From contig CAJXPB010000002.1 of the NCBI GenBank assembly GCA_913057905.1, forward strand, positions 342,887 through 406,886: a stretch of 64,000 nucleotides of DNA, given 5' to 3'. Numbering within the stretch: position 1 is the stretch's first letter; each line of letters begins with the position of its first letter. The notes beneath the pieces are model-generated. The model was given only the letters and a program-made list of their open reading frames with translations, was not told the origin of the DNA and searched no databases. The stretch comes from an uncultured Pseudomonadota bacterium (lineage in GTDB: Bacteria > Myxococcota_A > Bradymonadia > Bradymonadales > Bradymonadaceae). Position numbers and translations under genes: made by a program. This document shows, piece after piece, positions 43,433-51,667 of the stretch.

Positions 43433-45744
43433 CCACCCGACCCGTCGATCTCCTTGTATACTCCAGCGACGCCGACAACGGCGACGCCTGGTTCGCCACC
43501 GTCTTCGGAGCTGCGGATCTGGCCGCAGCCGGCGATTCTCGCGAGGCATGCGTCGCCAGAATCGAGGGGCTGCTGGCCGATCTCGCTGCGAATGATCCCT
43601 CGCAACTCCCCGCCGGCAACGGCGCCGACCAGGTCAAAATAGAGACCGTCGAACTGTCGCTTCCCGCCTCCGATCAAGGCCATATCTTCGATGTCGATCT
43701 TCAGATCGACGCGGCCATCCGTCACGAACTCACCGAGTATCGAGTCCACGTCCCGTACCTGAAGCTTTCATTCGCGCTGGACGATCCCGACGATCTCGAG
43801 GTCGCGCTCGGACAGCACCTGGCCGAGCGCTACCGAATGGACTCACGGCTCGATATACTCTGGCCGCTCGGCGAATCGGCCGACCGCGCCGGAGGACGCA
43901 CCTACAGTCCGGTGACCACAGAGCGGATTCACATCGACGACTCCGCCGGCGACGGCTCCGCGTCGATCCCGAGTCGGGACACCCCGACCCTTCAGGCCGT
44001 CGGCGAGCCTCTCCACCACCGTCTGGATAAAAAAGACGCACCGGGAGCCTTCGGCCGAGAGCCCGAAGTCGACACGCTGATCAACACCCTGGCAGACGCC
44101 CGAGACCGCAGCATCTTGATGGTCGGCGAGCCCGGGGTCGGCAAAACGGCGATCGTACAGGAAGCCGTCGGTCGAATCATCGACGGGGAGGTCCCCGAAG
44201 CCCTGGCGGGCACGGAGGTCTGGCAGCTCAGCGGCGGTCGGCTGATGGCCGGCATGCGGTATCTGGGCCAGTGGCAGGAGCGGCTCCTCAAGCTGGTCGA
44301 CGAAGCGGGACAGGCCGGCGCCATCCTCTTCGTCGATGATCTGGTCGAATTGCTCGAGGCCGCCGGCAACGACGACGACGCCGAAGGGGTGCCCGGCCTG
44401 CTGTTGCCGCACATCGAATCGGGCGACATCGCCGTGATCGCCGAGGCCCGCCTCGACCAGATCGGACGCCTCGAGCAGGCGTACCCGAACTTCACCCGTA
44501 CGCTGCGCCAGATTCGGGTCGAGCCGATGTCCCCGGCCGAGACCGACACGGTGTTGGAGCACGTCAGCTACCGGCTCGGCCGCCAGCAGGGAGTACGCCT
44601 GGCGGAGTCGACTCGTCAGAAGATCATCGATCTGGTCGGACGGTTCCGAGGGCTCGGGGCTCTGCCCGGGCCCGCCGTCGATCTCGCGGAGCGGATCGCC
44701 CGGACCTCGGCCGACGAGGGTGTCGATGTCGACGGATCGTCCCGACCGTTGCTTCAACCCTCGCACGCCATCGCCGGATTCGCCTCGCAGACCGGGCTCC
44801 CCGAGAATCTGCTCGACCCCGACGCCAATTTCGACCCCGACACGATCCGGCACGAATTCGAGGAGTCGGTGCTCGGCCAGCCCGAAGCAACCGAGGCGAT
44901 GACCGATCTGATGACGGTGATCCGGGCCGGGCTCAACGCGCCGGAGCGCCCGCTGGGAAGCTACCTCTTCATCGGCCCGACCGGGGTCGGCAAGACCCAG
45001 ACCGCCCTGACCGTGGCCGACCACCTGTTCGGCAGCGAAGACCGACTGTTGCGATTCGACATGAGTGAATACCAGGACCGCTGGTCGGCGGCGCGCCTGG
45101 TCGGCCGGCATCGCGGCGAAGCCGGGCAACTCGTGCGGCGCATGCGCGAGCAGCCGTTTCAAGTCGTCCTCTTCGACGAACTCGAGAAGGCCCACTCTTC
45201 GGTCTTCGACCTGCTCTTGCAGGCCCTCGGCGAAGGCCGCCTGACCGACGCACTCGGTCAAACGGTCTCCTTCCGAAACGCCGTCATCGCAATGACCTCG
45301 AACCTGGGTGACTCGGGCCCCTCGGCCCTCGGGTTCGAGCCGACCGACGACGTGGCCAAACGCGAGCGGCGTCGACAGCACTACCGAAGCGAAGTCGAAT
45401 CCTTCTTTCGCCCCGAGTTCGTCGGGCGAATCGACCGGGTCGTTGCCTTTCGCCCCCTGGAGCACTCGACGGCGCGCGCTCTGGTGCGCCGAGCCCTCGA
45501 CGATGCGCTGTCCCGCGGCGGCCTGGAGCGACGCGACATTCATGTGGAGGTCGCCGACGAGGTCGTCGACTACCTGGTCCGCGTGGGCTTCGACGAACGC
45601 TACGGCGCCCGCCCCCTGCAGCAGGCGGTCGAAAACCACATCACCGCCGCGCTCGCCGACTTCCTGGCACGCCGCAGCGAGCTGACCGGAATCAGCCTTC
45701 GCTTCGAGATGGTCGACGGGGTCCCCGAGCTCGCCATGGGGTGA
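43429..45744 (+). CDS. Double-AAA+ ClpA/C-like protein, third paralogue without the RF2-like tail
   Basis: 771 residues. N-terminal domain (1-200) includes a block HELTEYRVHVPYLKLSF that may be shared with the first paralogue. D1: Walker A GEPGVGKT (233-240), aromatic pore-loop segment GMRYLGQWQERL retained, Walker B reading FVDDL (301-305) with Asp in place of the catalytic Glu. D2: GPTGVGKT (516-523), DELEKAH (583-589), MTSNLG, FFRPEFVGRID, RYGARP; shortened D2 pore loop RLVGRHRGEAGQL (556-568); SALGFEP (632-638) at the ClpP-loop position. It ends right after the D2 small domain, as ClpA and ClpC do. There is no ClpB-type middle coiled coil. Translationally coupled to the second paralogue; the three probably form a hetero-oligomer. 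Confidence 0.85.
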   Translation: MTTRPVDLLVYSSDADNGDAWFATVFGAADLAAAGDSREACVARIEGLLADLAANDPSQLPAGNGADQVKIETVELSLPASDQGHIFDVDLQIDAAIRHELTEYRVHVPYLKLSFALDDPDDLEVALGQHLAERYRMDSRLDILWPLGESADRAGGRTYSPVTTERIHIDDSAGDGSASIPSRDTPTLQAVGEPLHHRLDKKDAPGAFGREPEVDTLINTLADARDRSILMVGEPGVGKTAIVQEAVGRIIDGEVPEALAGTEVWQLSGGRLMAGMRYLGQWQERLLKLVDEAGQAGAILFVDDLVELLEAAGNDDDAEGVPGLLLPHIESGDIAVIAEARLDQIGRLEQAYPNFTRTLRQIRVEPMSPAETDTVLEHVSYRLGRQQGVRLAESTRQKIIDLVGRFRGLGALPGPAVDLAERIARTSADEGVDVDGSSRPLLQPSHAIAGFASQTGLPENLLDPDANFDPDTIRHEFEESVLGQPEATEAMTDLMTVIRAGLNAPERPLGSYLFIGPTGVGKTQTALTVADHLFGSEDRLLRFDMSEYQDRWSAARLVGRHRGEAGQLVRRMREQPFQVVLFDELEKAHSSVFDLLLQALGEGRLTDALGQTVSFRNAVIAMTSNLGDSGPSALGFEPTDDVAKRERRRQHYRSEVESFFRPEFVGRIDRVVAFRPLEHSTARALVRRALDDALSRGGLERRDIHVEVADEVVDYLVRVGFDERYGARPLQQAVENHITAALADFLARRSELTGISLRFEMVDGVPELAMG

Positions 45745-45760
45745 TCGGTTTTTCTTTTCG
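45721..45760 (+). terminator. Possible weak terminator after the AAA+ operon
   Basis: A T-rich tract TTTTTCTTTT (45749-45758) follows the stop codon by 4 bp. The preceding bases can form only weak stems (CCGA...TCGG and CCCC...GGGG). The T-tract stands out in this GC-rich sequence. Confidence 0.3.
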
Positions 45761-45816
45761 GCCGCCAGTGACTACATTCCGGGGCAGTTGACGCTGACCC
45801 CTGAACCCACGATGCG

Positions 45817-46491
45817 ATGGAACCGACCCCCTGGGATCTCCAAGGTGAGGGCCTGATGGTCGCCTCCGGCTGGCTGCTTCGAGCCGAGGAGGTCGAACCG
45901 ATGGTGCCCGATCCGCTCGAGGTCGTCCGCGTGCTGCCCGGCCGCACCCTGGGGGGCCTCTTCGTCAGTCGATTCGACCTCGGGACCGACGCCGCCTACA
46001 ACGAACTCGGATTCGTCCCGGCCCTGACCCGCCACCGGGGCACCCTCGGATTCTTCGTCGAACGCGTCTTCGTGGACAATCCACTGGTGATGGGCGGTCT
46101 CTTTGACGCAACCGGCATCGAACGCCGATCCGCGTCGTTTCGATGGGACGCCGCACGGGGATCGGTGGAGGTTTCCACCGAGAGCGGGCTGGTCTGCGCA
46201 GTCCGATGGGATTCCAGACCGTTCTTCCTGATGCGCTCGCAGTTTTCGCTGCCGGCGCTGGGGATCGCCAACGGACGAGTCGTCGAATTCGACGGCAACC
46301 TCTCCGGCCAGATCGGGTTTGTGCGGGTCGACGTGCACCTTCCCTCCGGCGGTCCCCTCGATCTGATGTCGCGCAAGGGCCCCCTGTGGAGCCTCTGTAT
46401 CGACGACTGGCAGGTCCGGCTCAGCGACCCCCACGCAGTCGCCGAGTCCGAAGGGTGGCTGGGGGCCGAGTGGGAACCCTCGCCTCAGTAG
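45817..46491 (+). CDS. Acetoacetate-decarboxylase-like family protein
   Basis: A 224-residue soluble protein. The segment YNELGFVPALTRHRG and the following GFFVERVFVDNPLVMGG are reminiscent of the acetoacetate decarboxylase fold (YNE... and the strand-turn before the active site), but I cannot identify the Schiff-base Lys with confidence, so decarboxylase activity is doubtful. Function unknown. It starts 72 bp after the AAA+ operon, beyond a possible weak terminator. Its last 7 bp overlap the convergent oligoendopeptidase gene. Confidence 0.55.
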   Translation: MEPTPWDLQGEGLMVASGWLLRAEEVEPMVPDPLEVVRVLPGRTLGGLFVSRFDLGTDAAYNELGFVPALTRHRGTLGFFVERVFVDNPLVMGGLFDATGIERRSASFRWDAARGSVEVSTESGLVCAVRWDSRPFFLMRSQFSLPALGIANGRVVEFDGNLSGQIGFVRVDVHLPSGGPLDLMSRKGPLWSLCIDDWQVRLSDPHAVAESEGWLGAEWEPSPQ

Positions 46492-48188
46492 TTCAACTTT
46501 TCGCGGATCCAGTCCATCAACTCGGAGACCCGCTCGCGGGTCGGAACGAACTCGGCCCCGGCGGCTTCGTAGAGCCCCTCGGTGTCGCGTTGCGCGCCGA
46601 GTCCCAGCGCCCTGTGGTACTGGTCCAGAGCCTGGTCCGGATCTTCCTCGTAGTTGAGCGCCACCTGCAGGGCCCCGAGTTGCGCGAAGGCGTATTCGAT
46701 GTAGTAGAAGGGTACCTGAAAGAAGTGCAGGATCGCGTGCCAGCCCTGGCGGCGGTACGCTTCGTCGAGGCCCTCGCGGTCGACGTACGGCTGGAAACGT
46801 TCCTGCTGACGAATCCAGGCGTCCTGGCGCTCCTCTCTGGTGTGGTTCGGGTGCGTGTACAGCCAGTGCTGAAAGGCGTCGCCGCGTGCAATCGACAGCA
46901 ACAGCGACGGGATGCGACGCAGGTGCTCTTCGACGGCGCGACGGCGCTGCTGCTCGTCGTAGAATTCGTCGAGCGTCTCGTAGTGCAACAACTCCATGGC
47001 CATGCTCGAGACCTCGCAGAACTCCATCGGGATGGTCGTCGAGACCATCGGCTGCTCGGGCAACGAAGCCAGGGTGTGGAAGGCATGCCCGGACTCGTGC
47101 AGCAACGTCGTCACGTCGCCGTGGTGGCCGCTGACATTGGCAAAGATGAAGGGCCGACGACTCAGGCTGAATTGAGTCATGAATCCGCCCTGTTCCTTTC
47201 CGGGGCGACTCTCCAGATCCATATACTTGCGAAGCGCACCGAACTGACGGCCGAGCCGGTCGTCGAGTCGGCCCATCATCCGCTCGACGCCATCCTTGAG
47301 CCCGTCGCTCGTCTCGAAGGGCTCCAGGGGCTCCCGGCCTTTCGGGTCCGCGCCTCCGTCCCAGGGCCTGTATCTGTCGAGCTCGAGCTGAGACTTTTTC
47401 CAATCGACGATGTCTTCGGCCAGCGGCAGGACCTCTTGTTCGACCAACTCGTGGATCCGAAAGCATGCCTCCGGATCGTAGTCGCGCATCTTCTCGGCAA
47501 AGGTATAGTCACGGTAGTCGTCAAACCCCGCATTCTGAGCGATCTGGTGCCGTCGCTCGAACATCTCGTCGAACAACTCCTCCAGTCGCTCCCCATCCTC
47601 CAGCCGGCGATCGGCTACGGTGTGCCAGGCGCGCTTACGTACGGCGCGGTCGGGCGCCTGCAGATAGGCCTGCATCTGCGAGATCGTCCGTTCTTCGCCG
47701 TCGAACTCGACGGTCCAGTCCCCGGAGATCTCACCGTACTGCGAGGTCAGCTCCGCAACCTCGCTCTGCAGCGGCACATTCTCCTCTTCGAACAACTCGA
47801 CTTCGTTGCGCGTCTGGCGCAAAAACGGCTCGTACGTAGTCCCCTCCAGACTCTCGACGGCCGGCGACCCGACGAGCTTTCGACTCAGACGGTCATTCCA
47901 GCGGGTCAGCTTGGGATTGACCTCCTTAAGAAAGGTCATCCAGCGCTGGCGGACCGTTTCGTCGTTTGTGTTCTGTGCCTTCTCGAGCCGAAGGCGATGA
48001 GCGCCTTCGGAGATGACGGCGTCGAGCTCGTTCCAGACCTTCAGAAACTGACGCAATTGCGACTCGGTCTCGACCGAGCGCTCCGACAGCTCCTGGAATT
48101 TCGGCTCGAGCGCCTCCCAATCCTCCACATCGAGATCCGGGTCGACCGTCGTCAGCTCCATCGGGTGGGGAAGTACGGATTCTGCCAT
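46485..48188 (-). CDS. M3-family oligoendopeptidase (PepF-like)
   Basis: A 567-residue zinc metallopeptidase that cuts short peptides in the cytoplasm. The zinc motif is LLHESGHAFHTL with the third-ligand region EFCEVSSMAMELL. Late Tyr residues (FYYIEYAFAQLGALQ) match substrate-stabilising positions of M3 peptidases. Long helical N-terminal half as expected. The start at the ATG at 48188 has GAGGA about nine bases upstream; extending to 48242 would add 18 residues without support. It is divergent from the outer-membrane protein gene. Confidence 0.9.
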   Translation of the reverse strand: MAESVLPHPMELTTVDPDLDVEDWEALEPKFQELSERSVETESQLRQFLKVWNELDAVISEGAHRLRLEKAQNTNDETVRQRWMTFLKEVNPKLTRWNDRLSRKLVGSPAVESLEGTTYEPFLRQTRNEVELFEEENVPLQSEVAELTSQYGEISGDWTVEFDGEERTISQMQAYLQAPDRAVRKRAWHTVADRRLEDGERLEELFDEMFERRHQIAQNAGFDDYRDYTFAEKMRDYDPEACFRIHELVEQEVLPLAEDIVDWKKSQLELDRYRPWDGGADPKGREPLEPFETSDGLKDGVERMMGRLDDRLGRQFGALRKYMDLESRPGKEQGGFMTQFSLSRRPFIFANVSGHHGDVTTLLHESGHAFHTLASLPEQPMVSTTIPMEFCEVSSMAMELLHYETLDEFYDEQQRRRAVEEHLRRIPSLLLSIARGDAFQHWLYTHPNHTREERQDAWIRQQERFQPYVDREGLDEAYRRQGWHAILHFFQVPFYYIEYAFAQLGALQVALNYEEDPDQALDQYHRALGLGAQRDTEGLYEAAGAEFVPTRERVSELMDWIREKLNY

Positions 48189-48349
48189 CTGAAGATCCTC
48201 GAAGATTGAGTGATGAGTCAACGACATCGGTACAATGCGCACGCACTGCCACTATTTCAACTCGCGAATCGACCCGGCGATTTGAAATGCGTCGGCTCGG
48301 CGACGATAGTGGACGGAGACGAGGTATGCTCGATCCCCTGAGGGAGGTC

Positions 48350-49183
48350 ATGACACGAAAAGACGCACTCCGTTTCCATCGGTGCTTACTCATCGTGGTG
48401 CTCGCGGCGGCCGGACTCGTTCCGACGCTCCCGGCAGCCGCCCAGCAGTCGCCGGCGGGCGCCGAAGAGTCGCCGGCGGGCGCCGAGGAATCACCGCCGG
48501 CCGACGCGCGCAGCGCCGGACACTTTCAACTCGAAGCCGTCTCGGAGTTTCCCGTACAGATCGGTGTGGGATTCCAGGCCGAGTTCCAGAGCCGCATCCA
48601 GTTTCGCACGACCATCGGCATGGTCCCGGCGGCCTACCTCGGGATCGCCAATGACATGCTGGTCGGCATAAGCGACGAGTACTCCCGCCGCGAGGCCGAT
48701 CTGATCGAAAACGTGCTGGAGCGCTCGCTGATGTGGCGAGCACACGTCGGATTTCGGCCCTTCAAGGAACTGGGCCTGTACATCCAGACCGGCTACTCGA
48801 TGGTCACACTGACGGGAAGCACCACCAACACCGGGCTGCTGGTCGACCTCAACGAGGGCCGGTTGACCGAGGAAGAGGAAGAGGAGCTTCGAAACAACTT
48901 CGCCGACGAGACTCTGGACGCCCAATCGACCCTCCATCAGTGGGGCGTCGAGATCGGCTACGACTGGGGCGTCACGCCGCATCTGAGAATACGTACGGCG
49001 CTGGGCTGGGCGTACACCTTCACCTCTTCGAGCAACGTCGAAGCACAGTTCAGCGCCGACAGCGCCCGGGCTCAACGGATCATCAAAAACTTCGAGAATG
49101 TCGGCGAAACCTACATCGATGAGTCGATGCAGTCGTCGGTCCACCCGCCGTGGCTCAGCCTGGGGATCGCCTACCGGTTCTGA
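48350..49183 (+). CDS. Outer-membrane beta-barrel-type protein
   Basis: A 277-residue exported protein. Signal peptide RCLLIVVLAAAGLVPTLPAAA with cleavage after AQ is clear. A short spacer with two exact copies of SPAGAEE (and a partial third) follows, then alternating amphipathic strands (FPVQIGVGFQAEFQSRIQF, LGLYIQTGYSMVTL, LRIRTALGWAYTF) and a terminal aromatic residue in LGIAYRF, the C-terminal signature of outer-membrane barrels recognised by BamA. Two starts are possible (48326, 48350); I use 48350, where GGAGG is close upstream and the signal peptide begins. Function unknown. Confidence 0.7.
   Translation: MTRKDALRFHRCLLIVVLAAAGLVPTLPAAAQQSPAGAEESPAGAEESPPADARSAGHFQLEAVSEFPVQIGVGFQAEFQSRIQFRTTIGMVPAAYLGIANDMLVGISDEYSRREADLIENVLERSLMWRAHVGFRPFKELGLYIQTGYSMVTLTGSTTNTGLLVDLNEGRLTEEEEEELRNNFADETLDAQSTLHQWGVEIGYDWGVTPHLRIRTALGWAYTFTSSSNVEAQFSADSARAQRIIKNFENVGETYIDESMQSSVHPPWLSLGIAYRF
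48449..48490 (+). repeat. Two tandem 21-bp units encoding SPAGAEE
   Basis: Copies at 48449-48469 and 48470-48490 differ only in the last codons (GAAGAG against GAGGAA). A decayed third unit follows. The array lies in the linker after the signal peptide and could vary in copy number by slippage. Confidence 0.7.
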
Positions 49184-51659
49184 GGTGTTCGTCGACGTGT
49201 TCGGCGGACATCGGCCGTCCGAAGTAAAAGCCTTGCCCCATCTCGAAGCCGGCCTCCCGGAGCCAGTCGGTCTGGACAGCATCCTCGATCCCCTCGGCGA
49301 TCACCCCGATGTCTAGACCCGTCGCCATCGCCAAGATGGATCGCACAAGCGGCAGTTCATCGTCCGACGATTCGATGCTGTCTACGAAGCTTCGGTCGAT
49401 CTTCAGACAGTCGATCGGCAAACGGTGAAGGTTGCTCAACGACGAGTACCCGGTCCCGAAGTCGTCGATCCACACCTTGGCGCGCAGACACTCCAGATTC
49501 TCGATGAGCCCGTCGAGTCGACTCGAGTCCTCGACGAGCAGGCTCTCGGTGACCTCGAGGACGAGATGTTCCGCGGGAAGATCAATATCCTGTAGGGTTC
49601 GCCTGATACGATCCAGATAGGTCGATTGCAGAAAGTGCCGCCCCGAACAGTTGACGGTCACAAAGTTCGGGCCGCTCGCCTCGGCCAGGCTCCAGCGCCT
49701 GGCATCCCGGCCGACCTGCTCGAGCATGGCACGATCGATCTCCGGGAGGACCCCGGCACGTTCGGCCACATCCAGAAACTCCCCGGGCACCAAGACGCCT
49801 CTTTCGGGGTGGTGCCATCTCGCCAGTGATTCGAGCCCAAGGATCGTGCCGTCCGACAGCCGTACGATCGGTTGATAGAAGGGTTCGAATTCACCGTGGT
49901 CCAGCCCGCGCCGAAGTTCCCCTTCGAGCTCCAAAAACTCCGTGGCCTGTCGCTGCATCGGTCGGTCGAAGACCGCCCATGTCGCCCGTCCCTCGGACTT
50001 TGCAAAATACATCGCCGAATCGGCGTCGCGCAGAACCTCTTCGGCGACGTCGTATTCTTCGGCATGTTCGACGATGCCGATGCTGGCGGAGGCGTAGACG
50101 CGCTGTCCGTCGAGCTCGACGGGCATCTGGATCGCATTCTGGATACGACGCGCCATCGCTTCGAGCCGCTCTCGTCCCCCGCCGCCGGGAACCATCACGG
50201 CGAACTCGTCGCCGCCCATCCGCGCGACGACATCGGAGTCCCGCAGGGTTCCCTCGAGACGCTCAGCCACTTCGCACAGAAGGGTGTCGCCGGCCCTGTG
50301 CCCCAGACTGTCATTGACCACCTTGAACTCGTCGAGGTCCAAGAACATGACGGCGAGGGCACCGGAATCATCGCGGCTCAGATTCAACCGCAGTTTATCC
50401 TCAAAGCTGTCGCGGTTCAGCAGTCCCGTCAGGCTGTCATGGTGAGCCTTGTAGATCAGCTCCCTCTGCGCCTCTTTCTGAGCGCTGATGTCCTCGACCA
50501 TCCCCACCAGATACGCCGGCTTCGCTTCATCATCGACGACCAGCGACGCCGTCAGTCGCCCCCAGATGATCGACCCGTCCGCCCGCCGATACCGCTTTTC
50601 GATCTGGTAGGAATCGCGGTCCCCGTCGATCAGCTCCGCGAGGTACTCCTCCTCGAAGACGTAGTCGCCTTCGACCGAAATCTCCTCGATCGACATCCCA
50701 ATCATATCGTCACGCGAATACCCGAACATTTCGGAGAGAGCGGGATTGACCTCCGAGATCGTGCCATCGATCTCGACAAACGCGATCCCGACTCCGGCTT
50801 CCTCGAAGATCCCGCGAAATCGCTTTTCACTCGCCTCCAGTGCCTTGCGCTGACTTCGCTGCTCGGTGATCTCGCGTGACGTCGTCAGGATGCCCGTGAC
50901 CAGGTCATCGTTGCCGGGGTCCTCGTTGAGCTCGTTGGCGACGGTCTCGATCCAGGCGTAGCTGCCATCCTTGCGGCGAAACCGATATTCGCTGCGCGCC
51001 TCGGCCTGGCCGTCGAAGACGGCTCGCTGGGTGGCAATCTGGGTCGCGTCGACGTCGTCGGGATGGATGAAATCGAGGCTGTTTTCGCCGATCAGCTCGT
51101 GCGGCTCATAGCCCAGAATCCTGGTGACCGACGGGCTGACCCACCGATAGGTGCCGTCGATCTCGTGGATCGCCACGAGATCCCGGATTCGGGAGGTCGT
51201 CGTCTGGAGCCAGTCCGTCACCTCTTGCAGCCGCCTGCGGTCTCGCCTCGACCAGTCGGCGCCGCCGAAGTGCCGCAACCCCTCCTCCAGGGTCTGCCGG
51301 GATTCTTTCGACCATCGGCGCGGCTGATTCCAGCCGAGCCGAGCTCCCCATACGAGCGGGGTGTCATCGATCCGATACCGAGCGACAACCTCGGTGACGT
51401 CGGCGTCCGACGGCCCCGAAGACGTCGTCCTCAGATCGAAGCCGCCGTGACCGGGTGGCGCATCCCATCGATCCAGGGGGGCCAGTCGCGATTCCCCGGG
51501 GACCTCACCGCATACGACCGACGCACCCTCCGGGTCGGCATACTGCTTCTCTCCGGAAATGAGATTAGTCTGTATAAAGACGAAATCGGCATCGAAGAGA
51601 CGACGTAACAGTCGGCCGCACAGTGCGAGCTCCCCACTCGAGGTTCGTCGGCTCGTCAC
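49155..51659 (-). CDS. PAS-PAS-GGDEF-EAL protein (cyclic-di-GMP turnover)
   Basis: An 834-residue soluble sensor. The first 150 residues resemble a GAF-like sensor region. Two PAS domains follow: one at about 165-280 (YRWVSPSVTRILGYEPHEL, HPDDVDATQ), one at about 290-410 (ISEVNPALSEMFGYSRDDM). The cyclase domain is intact, with ARMGGDEFAVM near residue 482. The EAL domain has GLESLARWHHP near 609 (ESL for EAL), NCSGRHFL, EVTES, IDDFGTGYSSL, LKIDRSFVD and EGIED. Both activities could exist. Its 3' end overlaps the convergent outer-membrane protein gene by 29 bp, and the upstream gene is glnS's convergent neighbour on the same strand. Confidence 0.9.
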   Translation of the reverse strand: MTSRRTSSGELALCGRLLRRLFDADFVFIQTNLISGEKQYADPEGASVVCGEVPGESRLAPLDRWDAPPGHGGFDLRTTSSGPSDADVTEVVARYRIDDTPLVWGARLGWNQPRRWSKESRQTLEEGLRHFGGADWSRRDRRRLQEVTDWLQTTTSRIRDLVAIHEIDGTYRWVSPSVTRILGYEPHELIGENSLDFIHPDDVDATQIATQRAVFDGQAEARSEYRFRRKDGSYAWIETVANELNEDPGNDDLVTGILTTSREITEQRSQRKALEASEKRFRGIFEEAGVGIAFVEIDGTISEVNPALSEMFGYSRDDMIGMSIEEISVEGDYVFEEEYLAELIDGDRDSYQIEKRYRRADGSIIWGRLTASLVVDDEAKPAYLVGMVEDISAQKEAQRELIYKAHHDSLTGLLNRDSFEDKLRLNLSRDDSGALAVMFLDLDEFKVVNDSLGHRAGDTLLCEVAERLEGTLRDSDVVARMGGDEFAVMVPGGGGRERLEAMARRIQNAIQMPVELDGQRVYASASIGIVEHAEEYDVAEEVLRDADSAMYFAKSEGRATWAVFDRPMQRQATEFLELEGELRRGLDHGEFEPFYQPIVRLSDGTILGLESLARWHHPERGVLVPGEFLDVAERAGVLPEIDRAMLEQVGRDARRWSLAEASGPNFVTVNCSGRHFLQSTYLDRIRRTLQDIDLPAEHLVLEVTESLLVEDSSRLDGLIENLECLRAKVWIDDFGTGYSSLSNLHRLPIDCLKIDRSFVDSIESSDDELPLVRSILAMATGLDIGVIAEGIEDAVQTDWLREAGFEMGQGFYFGRPMSAEHVDEHLRTGRRSPG

Positions 51660-51667
51660 GTCGTGCC

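Noticed and set aside
36742..45744. ClpV-type motors of a type VI secretion system
   Set aside because: No tss genes, no sheath proteins and no ClpV N-domain are present; the D2 pore loop needed for sheath disassembly is missing; RF2-like tails do not occur in ClpV.
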